Part shown: positions 54,279 through 62,024 of the stretch, piece by piece
Layout of the letters: every line of letters starts with the position of its first letter
Position numbering within the stretch: the stretch's first letter is position 1
Source of the DNA: Oleispira sp963933055
GTDB taxonomy: Bacteria; Pseudomonadota; Gammaproteobacteria; Pseudomonadales; Oceanobacteraceae
Length of the DNA: 64,000 nucleotides
Reading direction: 5' to 3'
NCBI GenBank assembly: GCA_963933055.1
Contig: CAWVSY010000011.1
Span: 8,767-72,766 of the forward strand
Notes under the pieces: generated by a model
Told to the model about the DNA's origin: nothing
The model's input: only the letters and a program-made list of their open reading frames with translations
Database searches by the model: none
Position numbers and translations under genes: made by a program

Positions 54279-56780
54279 ATGACTACCACCATTTGGGCCG
54301 TGCTATTACTCGTAGCATTAATCGGCTTAGCGTATAAAAAAGCTAACTTGCAGATGTCAGCCATCGCAACGGCCGTTATTGCGGCGATCGCTTTTTTCTC
54401 TGATGCTGCAACAGGATTTGTCGTTACAGCGGCTATTTTCACGGCAGTATTTGGCGTATTAAGCCTTTCTGGTTTTCGTGCTAATACCATTACACGTCCT
54501 ATTTTTGCGATCTACAAAAAGATTCTTCCTGAAATGTCAGAAACTGAATCTACCGCTTTAGAAGCAGGTACTGTTTGGTGGGACGGCGAATTGTTCGCGG
54601 GTAAGCCTAACTGGAACAAACTATTAGACCATCCAAATCCTCAGCTGCGTCCAGACGAGCAAGCTTTCTTAGATAACGAAGTTGAAACTTTGTGCTCGAT
54701 GGTTAATGAATACGAAATCAAAGAAAATGGCGATATGCCTGTTGAAGTTTGGAACTACATTAAAGAAAATCGTTTCTTCTCAATGATTATTCCAAAAGAG
54801 TACGGCGGTTTAGCCTTCTCAGCACAAGCTCAATCAGCGGTATTACAAAAGCTATCGGGTCTTTCCAGTGCCGTACTATCTACCGTTGGTGTTCCTAACT
54901 CGTTAGGCCCTGGTGAGTTGTTATTAAAGTACGGTACTGAAGATCAAAAGAATCATTACCTACCTCGCTTAGCCGATGGCCGTGAAATTCCATGCTTTGG
55001 TTTAACCGGTCCGCGTGCGGGTTCTGATGCGACATCACTGCCTGATACCGGCGTTGTCTGTAAAGGTATGTGGGAAGGTAAAGAAGTTCTAGGTCTTAAG
55101 ATGAACTTCAACAAGCGTTACATTACTCTAGCGCCTGTAGCGACAGTGGTTGGTTTAGCGTTCCGCATGTTTGACCCTGAGAAATTATTAGGTGATAAAA
55201 ACGATATCGGTATTACCGTTGCTTTATTACCGCGTGAATTAGAAGGCATGGAAATTGGCAATCGTCATAATCCAATTGGCTCTCCGTTCATGAACGGCCC
55301 AATTTTCGGCAACGATGTTTTCATTCCTTTAGATTTCATCATTGGTGGCGCAAAGAACGCAGGCCAAGGCTGGAGAATGCTGGTTGAATGTTTATCAGTA
55401 GGTCGTTGTATTACTCTGCCTTCTTCGGGTGCTGGTGGTGGTAAGTACGGTATTGCAACAGCCGGTGCTTACGCACGTATTCGTCGTCAGTTCGGTATTC
55501 CAATCTCTAAATTGGAAGGTGTTCAAGAGCCACTAGCGCGTATCGCAGGTAATTCTTATATCAATGCTGCTGCTGCTCGCGTAACCGCTATCTCTATTGA
55601 TAACGGCGAGAAGCCTTCGGTACCTTCTGCTATTTTGAAGTACAACTTAACGGAATCTGCTCGTCAGATTACCATTGATAGCATGGATATTCATGGCGGT
55701 AGCGCGATTATGCGTGGCCCAAATAACTATGTTGAATCCGGTTACTCTTCTGTACCAGTTGCAATTACGGTTGAGGGCGCCAATATCCTTACCCGTACCA
55801 TGATCACCTTTGGTCAGGGCGCAATTCGCTGCCATCCATTTGTTCTTCCTGAAATGAACGCCGCAAAAGCAAATGATGTTAAAGCGTTTGATAAAGCATT
55901 GTTTGGTCACTTTGGCTTCATTTTCTCCAACATTGCACGCTCTTTCGTATTAAGCGCAACTAATGCAGCGTTTACCTCTGTGCCTGCTTCTGGCCCCACT
56001 AAGAAGCATTACAAACAGATTAACCGTTACTCTGCGAGCTTTGCTTTGTGTGTTGATATGGCCATGTTCTCTCTAGGTGGTCAATTGAAGTTCCGTGAGC
56101 TAATCTCTGCTCGCTTAGCAGACATGCTTTCTAAGTTGTATCTTGCGTCTATGACGTTGAAGCACTGGGAAGATCAAGGTCGCCAGAAAGACGATTTACC
56201 CTTAGTTGAATATGCAATGGCTAAATTGTTCTCTGAATTTGAAGATGCTTTAGACGGTTTCACTAAGAACTTACCTGCTCGTCCAGTAGGTTGGTTAGTG
56301 CGCGCACTCACGATGCCTTTAGGTCGCAGTGTTGCCAAGCCAAGCGATAAACTGATTGCGAAGCTTGTAGATCTAACAACTTCTGCCACAGCAACTCGTG
56401 ATCGTTTGATCACCGGTACTTACCGTGGTGATAACGGTCGTAACCCAATGTTCAAATACGATTCATTGCTCGCCCGTGTTGATCAAGCTGACCCAATCTA
56501 TAAGAAAATTGGCGATGCGTTGAAAGCAGATAAATATGATGAGTCTAATTTGACGATCGAAAACCGCATTACTGACGGTATTGCGATGGGTATTCTGACG
56601 CAAGAAGAAGGTGACTTCATGATTGCGTTTGAAAAAGACGTATTGGAAATGGTGAATGTTGATCATTTTCCTCTTGACGACTTAGGCCCTGTTTCTGTGA
56701 AGCATGACTCTTCAACAGTGTCAGCAGAAAAGAAACCTGCTAAAAAAGCGGCGACTAAGAAGCCTGAAGAAACGGCTTAA
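54279..56780 (+). CDS. fadE: acyl-CoA dehydrogenase FadE
   Basis: 833 residues, the long FadE type. Two N-terminal membrane helices (about 3-20 and 28-66) are followed by the acyl-CoA dehydrogenase core (IPKEYGGLAFSAQAQSAVL, CFGLTGPRAGSDATSLPD, RRQFGIPISKLEGVQEPLARIAGNSY, EGANILTRTMITFGQGAIRCHP) and a FadE-specific C-terminal domain. The last 25 residues are a Lys/Ala-rich tail. It catalyses the first step of fatty acid beta-oxidation with FAD. A strong terminator follows. Confidence 0.96.
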   Translation: MTTTIWAVLLLVALIGLAYKKANLQMSAIATAVIAAIAFFSDAATGFVVTAAIFTAVFGVLSLSGFRANTITRPIFAIYKKILPEMSETESTALEAGTVWWDGELFAGKPNWNKLLDHPNPQLRPDEQAFLDNEVETLCSMVNEYEIKENGDMPVEVWNYIKENRFFSMIIPKEYGGLAFSAQAQSAVLQKLSGLSSAVLSTVGVPNSLGPGELLLKYGTEDQKNHYLPRLADGREIPCFGLTGPRAGSDATSLPDTGVVCKGMWEGKEVLGLKMNFNKRYITLAPVATVVGLAFRMFDPEKLLGDKNDIGITVALLPRELEGMEIGNRHNPIGSPFMNGPIFGNDVFIPLDFIIGGAKNAGQGWRMLVECLSVGRCITLPSSGAGGGKYGIATAGAYARIRRQFGIPISKLEGVQEPLARIAGNSYINAAAARVTAISIDNGEKPSVPSAILKYNLTESARQITIDSMDIHGGSAIMRGPNNYVESGYSSVPVAITVEGANILTRTMITFGQGAIRCHPFVLPEMNAAKANDVKAFDKALFGHFGFIFSNIARSFVLSATNAAFTSVPASGPTKKHYKQINRYSASFALCVDMAMFSLGGQLKFRELISARLADMLSKLYLASMTLKHWEDQGRQKDDLPLVEYAMAKLFSEFEDALDGFTKNLPARPVGWLVRALTMPLGRSVAKPSDKLIAKLVDLTTSATATRDRLITGTYRGDNGRNPMFKYDSLLARVDQADPIYKKIGDALKADKYDESNLTIENRITDGIAMGILTQEEGDFMIAFEKDVLEMVNVDHFPLDDLGPVSVKHDSSTVSAEKKPAKKAATKKPEETA

Positions 56781-56813
56781 CTTTAAACAGTTTTAATAGT
56801 ATCCGTCGCATCC

Positions 56814-56860
56814 AAAGCCCTGCTAGATTGTCAGAAATGATTATTTAGCGGGGCTTTTTT
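56814..56860 (+). terminator. fadE terminator
   Basis: Stem AAAGCCCTGCTA / TAGCGGGGCTTT (one G-U pair) with a 20-base loop and a run of six Ts (56855-56860), 34 bases after the fadE stop. Confidence 0.8.
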
Positions 56861-56949
56861 ATATCTGTGCTATGCCCTTGCTTTTCATTCAACTAAAATA
56901 GCATTGACTATTTTTTCGTATTTTTAACATGACTAATCATGGAAGTCTC

Positions 56950-57633
56950 ATGGAAACGTTTTACGATATACAACAACGTGCTGCTAAGCGAAAAGGCGGT
57001 AAAGCGGCATTAGCATCCATAGTGCACCCACCTTTAACTACAAAACAGTTAATGAAAGTCAGTGACGATGAATGGCTAGAGGAATTTACCCGAAAAATTT
57101 TCCAAAGTGGTTTTTACTGGTCAGTTATTAATAAAAAATGGCCTGGGTTTCGTGAAGTATTCTGGGACTTCAATATCAAAAAATTGTTAATGATGCCACC
57201 AGAGATGCTCGAAGAAAAATCTTCTGATGAGCGTATTGTGCGGAACTACAATAAAGTAAAAACCGTGCCTGCTAATGCCTCTATGATTCACTTTGCGGCA
57301 AAAGATGAAGGTAAACCCTTTCATCAATTAGTCGCAGAGTGGCCGACTGAAGACATTATTGGTTTGTGGGCTTGGTTAAAGAAGCACGGTGCTCGCTTGG
57401 GCGGAAATACCGGCCCGTATACATTACGTCAAATGGGCAAAGATACGTTTTTATTATCCCGTGATGTGGAAGCGTATTTACGTGCAAATGACATCATTGA
57501 GGGTGGTGTACAAACTAAAAAATCATTGAAGGCTGCCCAAGATTTCTTTAATAAAATGCAGCAAGAGAGTGGTTTATCCCTACAGGAGATCAGCCAAACA
57601 ATATCTTACAGCGTTGGTGATAACTCGGTTTGA
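56950..57633 (+). CDS. DNA-3-methyladenine glycosylase I-like protein
   Basis: 227 residues from METFYDI, where homologues usually begin; an ATG seven codons upstream is also open. EFTRKIFQSGFYWSVINKKWPGFREVFWDF matches the Tag family, and GARLGGNTGPYTLRQMGKDTFLLSRDV resembles its C-terminal half. The Cys/His zinc-snap residues of E. coli Tag are not evident, so this is a divergent branch whose base specificity is uncertain. nth follows about 80 bases downstream, suggesting a small base-excision-repair group. Confidence 0.75.
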   Translation: METFYDIQQRAAKRKGGKAALASIVHPPLTTKQLMKVSDDEWLEEFTRKIFQSGFYWSVINKKWPGFREVFWDFNIKKLLMMPPEMLEEKSSDERIVRNYNKVKTVPANASMIHFAAKDEGKPFHQLVAEWPTEDIIGLWAWLKKHGARLGGNTGPYTLRQMGKDTFLLSRDVEAYLRANDIIEGGVQTKKSLKAAQDFFNKMQQESGLSLQEISQTISYSVGDNSV

Positions 57634-57714
57634 GCACAACCTTAGCAGCTCGCTTTGTACCCAACTCAACTCTCCAGTAGACTAATAGCAACTCATAGAC
57701 ACATTAAAGCCAAA

Positions 57715-58353
57715 ATGAACAAGCTAAAACGTACCGAGATTTTCACCCGCCTGCGCAATGAAAATCCAAATCCGGAAACTGAATTAGAATACACCACGCC
57801 GTTTGAGCTGCTGGTTGCCGTGGCGCTATCAGCTCAAGCAACCGATGTGAGTGTGAATAAAGCTACCCGCAAACTTTACCCTGTCGCGAATACTCCAGAA
57901 GCCATTTATGCACTTGGCGAAGAGGGATTAAAAGAGTACATAAAAACCATTGGTCTGTTTAATAGCAAAGCTAAAAATGTGATTAAACTCTGTAAAGACC
58001 TTATAGAGCTCCATGGCAGCGAAGTACCTGAAGATCGTAAGGCATTAGAAGCCTTAGCCGGTGTGGGCCGTAAAACGGCTAATGTCGTCTTAAATACCGC
58101 CTTTGGTCATCCAGTAATGGCCGTTGATACTCATATATTCCGTGTTTCTAATCGGACAAAAATAGCACCAGGTAAGAATGTTGATGAAGTAGAGCAAAAG
58201 CTCGTACGTTTTATTCCAAAAGAATTCATGATGGATGCACATCACTGGCTTATTCTTCATGGCCGCTATACTTGTGTCGCCCGAAAGCCCAAGTGTGGTT
58301 CGTGCATTATTGAAGATTTATGCGAATATAAAGATAAGACAGAAATTGATTAA
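57715..58353 (+). CDS. nth: endonuclease III
   Basis: 212 residues from MNKLKRTEIF, the usual Nth start; the open frame extends 20 codons upstream without homologous sequence. The HhH motif LAGVGRKTANVVLNTAFG contains the catalytic Lys, with the Asp in VDTHIFRVSNR. The C-terminal C-x6-C-x2-C-x5-C binds a 4Fe-4S cluster. It removes oxidised pyrimidines and nicks the abasic site. Confidence 0.95.
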   Translation: MNKLKRTEIFTRLRNENPNPETELEYTTPFELLVAVALSAQATDVSVNKATRKLYPVANTPEAIYALGEEGLKEYIKTIGLFNSKAKNVIKLCKDLIELHGSEVPEDRKALEALAGVGRKTANVVLNTAFGHPVMAVDTHIFRVSNRTKIAPGKNVDEVEQKLVRFIPKEFMMDAHHWLILHGRYTCVARKPKCGSCIIEDLCEYKDKTEID

Positions 58354-58405
58354 CGCTATTCTTTAAAAGAATATTGCAGCTAAACTAGGGACAAAGGAAT
58401 ACAAA

Positions 58406-58810
58406 ATGAGAATGCTACATACGATGCTTCGCGTCGGTAATTTAGATAAGTCTATCGAATTTTATACCCAAGTGATGGGCATGAAGCTTTTACGTCGTAA
58501 TGATAACGAAGAGTATCGCTATACTCTCGCTTTTGTTGGCTACCAAGCCGAAACGGAAGGTGCTGTTTTGGAATTAACTCATAACTGGGATATCAGTGAA
58601 TATGACTTAGGAAATGCCTATGGTCATATCGCCTTAGAAGTCGATGATATTTATGCAACATGCCATACTATTGAACAGCTCAATGGCACAATCAGCCGAG
58701 CGCCAGGGCCAGTGAAAGGCGGAAAAACTGTCATCGCATTCGTTGAAGATCCTGATGGCTATAAAATTGAATTAATTGAAAAGAAAGAAAATTTAGGCCA
58801 TGAACTGTAG
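58406..58810 (+). CDS. gloA: lactoylglutathione lyase (glyoxalase I)
   Basis: 134 residues, standard length. Metal ligands are in MLHTMLRV (His), VLELTHNW (Glu), YGHIALEV (His) and YKIELIEKK (Glu). It converts the hemithioacetal of methylglyoxal and glutathione to S-lactoylglutathione. Single gene, or read with the DUF1289 gene 49 bases downstream. Confidence 0.96.
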   Translation: MRMLHTMLRVGNLDKSIEFYTQVMGMKLLRRNDNEEYRYTLAFVGYQAETEGAVLELTHNWDISEYDLGNAYGHIALEVDDIYATCHTIEQLNGTISRAPGPVKGGKTVIAFVEDPDGYKIELIEKKENLGHEL

Positions 58811-58859
58811 CTCACATTGAATTAATTTTAGGCTTTTAAAATGCAGACAATAATAAAAA

Positions 58860-59198
58860 ATGATTGATCAAGGCCAACTATTCCATACGCCAAATCCGTG
58901 CAAAAGTATCTGCACGGTAAATAATAAAGGCTTCTGTAAAGGCTGCTATCGCAGCCGTGATGAACGCTTTCATTGGAATGAATTCACTGAGTATCAAAAA
59001 CACTTAGTCGTTCAATTATGCCAAGTGCGTGAGAAAAGAGTGGCAGCGGCCAAGCGTAAGAAATTGCTGCAAGAAGCACAGAATAGAGCTCAACAAAAAT
59101 CCCAGTTCGATTTATTTGGTGAAGCCGTTGTTTATGATAGCCAAGCTATCGAGCAAGAAACCGAAGTAGAAAATAATCCACAGATAGGATTATTTTAA
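58860..59198 (+). CDS. DUF1289 family Cys protein
   Basis: 112 residues. NPCKSICTVNNKGFCKGCYRSRDE and the FHWNEFTEYQKHLVV segment are the DUF1289 signature, with four Cys likely to bind a metal. A basic helical middle and a C-terminal tail with Gln/Glu extend beyond the usual domain. The function of the family is unknown. Confidence 0.9.
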   Translation: MIDQGQLFHTPNPCKSICTVNNKGFCKGCYRSRDERFHWNEFTEYQKHLVVQLCQVREKRVAAAKRKKLLQEAQNRAQQKSQFDLFGEAVVYDSQAIEQETEVENNPQIGLF

Positions 59199-59214
59199 TA
59201 ACCTGTATCATTGT

Positions 59215-59997
59215 TTAATTATCAACAACCCATTGCTTCCAACGTAATGTATCTTCGGTATATTTTGTTGGTTTATACTCTGCACTCACCCAACCATCAT
59301 AATTTGATTTCTCAATTGCTTGGAAAATTGAATTAAAATCCAAGTTCCCCGTTCCGGGCTCACCACGCCCAGGATTATCAGCAAATTGAATGTGACCGAT
59401 TTGATGACCTAAACGGCTAATAATCTCGCTTATGTCACCTTTTTCCATGCGTGCCATGTGATAGATATCAAACTGCATTTTAATATTGTCACAATCACTT
59501 TCTGCAACAACATCCAACATCTGCTGCACATTATGAATAATAAATCCCGGCATATCGAAGGTATTAATTGCCTCAAAAGTAACAACGACTCCTAACGGCT
59601 TAAACATATTCGCTGCGGTAATTAAGTTATGCTTGAACGTTTCTAAATATTGCTCACGTTTACTCTCATCAAAACAACGACCCGGTAATACATTAACGCG
59701 CTTAATACGCAGAGAAGTGACGTAGCTTAAGCACTCAACCAACGCCGCTGCAAATTCCGCTTCTTTGCCTGGCACAGAAGCCAGCCCCTCTCCTCCTTCC
59801 ATTAAATCCCCTGCGGGGACATTAATTAATACACATTCAAGTTGATGATCTTGTAGCTGGCTTTTAATATCGGCCACGGTTTCGGTATAAGGAAATTGAA
59901 TTTCGACCGCCTCAAAACCGGCAGATTTTGCGGCACCAAAACGCTCTAATAATGGCTGCTCATTAAATAGCAGAGATAAATTTGCAGCGAGTTTCAT
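59215..59997 (-). CDS. hyi: hydroxypyruvate isomerase
   Basis: 260 residues, TIM-barrel sugar isomerase. MKLAANLSLLFNEQPLLERFGAAKSAGFEAVEIQFPY and FEAINTFDMPGFIIH are typical of Hyi, with metal-binding Glu/Asp in MQFDIYHM and HIQFADNPGRGEPGTG. It interconverts hydroxypyruvate and tartronate semialdehyde. It lies 42 bases downstream of glxR and completes a glyoxylate-to-glycerate module; glyoxylate carboligase is not in the window. Confidence 0.92.
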   Translation of the reverse strand: MKLAANLSLLFNEQPLLERFGAAKSAGFEAVEIQFPYTETVADIKSQLQDHQLECVLINVPAGDLMEGGEGLASVPGKEAEFAAALVECLSYVTSLRIKRVNVLPGRCFDESKREQYLETFKHNLITAANMFKPLGVVVTFEAINTFDMPGFIIHNVQQMLDVVAESDCDNIKMQFDIYHMARMEKGDISEIISRLGHQIGHIQFADNPGRGEPGTGNLDFNSIFQAIEKSNYDGWVSAEYKPTKYTEDTLRWKQWVVDN

Positions 59998-60039
59998 TGG
60001 TTAATATCTCTTTTATCATTCATCTAACCTACGTCCTTT

Positions 60040-60927
60040 TTAGTTATCAATTTTAGTCGTCTGATAAAGCTCAATCAAAGTACACGGATCACTTTCATTA
60101 AAGCCTTTACTCGCATGCTGTCGCATCAGCTCTGCACCTAAACCAGCCATAGGCACAGCTGAGGTATTATTTTTGGCCAGAGTATTCGCCATATCTAAAT
60201 CTTTTAACAGGGTTTTCACATGCCACTTTATGGGTTCATATTCGCGCTGTGCCATTCTAGGCCCGGTTAATTGCAATGGTATGGAATCCGCAAAGCCGCC
60301 TTTAAGCGCTTGCGGAATAAGCGCACTATCAACTCCCGACTTTTCTGCTAATGCCATCACCTCGGCCATGACTAATACATTACAACTAACAATCATCTGA
60401 TTACAGATTTTAGTCACTTGCCCCGCACCCACATCCCCCATCCGAGTAATACTTTGGCTTAGCACCTGTAAAATAGGACGCACTGACGCCAAAGCCTCAA
60501 TATCGCCACCCGCCATAATCGCCAGAGTCCCTTGCTCCGCACCTGCAACGCCACCAGAAACAGGACTATCTAGCCAACAGCATGACTTCTCTGCGACTAA
60601 CGCAGCAAACTCACGAGTCGATTCAGGATCAATACTAGAGAAATCGATGACTATGGTGCCAGATTTTAGATGCTTTAGCAGACCATTGTCGGCGCTAATC
60701 ACTTCTTTAACGGCCGCCGTATCACTGACACATAGCATTACAATATCAGAAAATTCACACAACTCGGCAATCGTAGTAGCAACTTGTGCACCTTGTGCAG
60801 CAGCGGTGCGGGTTTTTTCTGGATTCCGATTCCAAACAGTTACCGCATAACCCGCTGTCAATAAGCGACAAGACATAGGAATACCCATTAATCCCATACC
60901 AATAAATCCAATCTTTGCTAGTGCCAC
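60040..60927 (-). CDS. glxR: 2-hydroxy-3-oxopropionate (tartronate semialdehyde) reductase
   Basis: 295 residues of the beta-hydroxyacid dehydrogenase family. GFIGMGLMGIPMS binds NAD(P), DSPVSGGVAGAEQGTLAIMAGG is the substrate motif, and the catalytic Lys is in GQVTKICNQ near 170. Pairing with hyi supports tartronate semialdehyde over 3-hydroxyisobutyrate as substrate. It yields glycerate. First gene of the two-gene operon. Confidence 0.88.
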   Translation of the reverse strand: MALAKIGFIGMGLMGIPMSCRLLTAGYAVTVWNRNPEKTRTAAAQGAQVATTIAELCEFSDIVMLCVSDTAAVKEVISADNGLLKHLKSGTIVIDFSSIDPESTREFAALVAEKSCCWLDSPVSGGVAGAEQGTLAIMAGGDIEALASVRPILQVLSQSITRMGDVGAGQVTKICNQMIVSCNVLVMAEVMALAEKSGVDSALIPQALKGGFADSIPLQLTGPRMAQREYEPIKWHVKTLLKDLDMANTLAKNNTSAVPMAGLGAELMRQHASKGFNESDPCTLIELYQTTKIDN

Positions 60928-61098
60928 AGCCGCTTCCCCATCATTCTATTATTCTTTAATAATACCAAACAAGACGCTATTAGTGCGCACTTACCGCCGA
61001 TCAAAGCAAACAAACCAACCTTTTTTTCGATAAAAATTACACCTATTTCAATCCCTATCCTATGCTTGAATTAGAGAACAACAAAGGAAGAATAAAGA

Positions 61099-61929
61099 AT
61101 GAACATGGCATCCATTTTTGAACAAACACAAGAGTTACCTCATATTCCTCGCGTCGTACAAGAACTCATGCAGAGCTTTAAAGACGAAAATATTGATGTA
61201 GATGCAATAAGTAAAAAGGTTTCAATGGATCAAGCCCTGACCGCAAAGGTTTTGCGTTTGGCAAACTCAGCGCATTATGGCGCATCTCGTAGCGTTACCA
61301 ACGCCAATGACGCTATCGTATTATTAGGCTTTAATACTCTACGCACGATGGTTTTGGCCTCTGGCGTGACAAGTTCTTTTAAATCCCCAGAAGGATTTGA
61401 TATGAGCGGTTTCTGGAAGCAATCATTTGCCATTGGTGCTCTATCTAAATGGATTGCCGGCTATACCCCTAAATGCGAAGCAGAAACCGCATTTACCTGC
61501 GGCATGCTCAATTCAATCGGCAGTTTATTGATTCGTATCGTCTTGCCAGAAGAAGTAAAGAGCATTGATGAAGCAGAAATCATGGGGGGCAAGCGCCATA
61601 GTTTAGAGCGCGCAAAACTGGGGTTTGATGGTGCTAAAGTAGGTGCTGAATTAGCGAAGCGTTGGAAATTTCCGGATGAAATGCAAGCCGCAATTCATGA
61701 CCAAAACAACGTCGATTTTGACCAAGAATATGGTATGTATGCTGGTATCATCTACATTGCTAAATATCTTCATAATGCCCATAAAGAAGAATGGAATGAA
61801 GAAAGAATTGTTGAAGAGTTTCCTCTAGCCGTCGCACAAGTGATTGGTATGGATACCGAAAAAGCTTATAAAGATATAGCATCAACAACCGATTTAGAAA
61901 CAGGACTAGATGCTTTGCTTGATGGCTAA
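61099..61929 (+). CDS. HDOD domain protein
   Basis: 276 residues. The HDOD pattern is LPHIPRVVQELMQSFKDENIDVDAISKKVSMDQALTAKVLRLANSAHYG and VLLGFNTLRTMVLASGV. HDOD proteins are non-catalytic HD relatives involved in signalling. AAGGAAG precedes the ATG. No other domain is attached. It ends at a strong shared terminator. Confidence 0.93.
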   Translation: MNMASIFEQTQELPHIPRVVQELMQSFKDENIDVDAISKKVSMDQALTAKVLRLANSAHYGASRSVTNANDAIVLLGFNTLRTMVLASGVTSSFKSPEGFDMSGFWKQSFAIGALSKWIAGYTPKCEAETAFTCGMLNSIGSLLIRIVLPEEVKSIDEAEIMGGKRHSLERAKLGFDGAKVGAELAKRWKFPDEMQAAIHDQNNVDFDQEYGMYAGIIYIAKYLHNAHKEEWNEERIVEEFPLAVAQVIGMDTEKAYKDIASTTDLETGLDALLDG

Positions 61930-61990
61930 ATTACATTCATTAATAAACAGCTAATATTCATGAGCTGTAAAATAGCCTTATAAATCCATA

Positions 61991-62022
61991 TTAAAAAGCT
62001 CAAATTAATTTGAGCTTTTTAA
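61991..62022. terminator. bidirectional terminator (perfect palindrome)
   Basis: A 32-base perfect palindrome centred on TTAA, with core AAAAAGCTCAAA and its complement, gives a stem flanked by A and T runs on both strands. It serves the HDOD gene and the convergent cadherin-like gene. Confidence 0.85.
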
Positions 62023-62024
62023 TA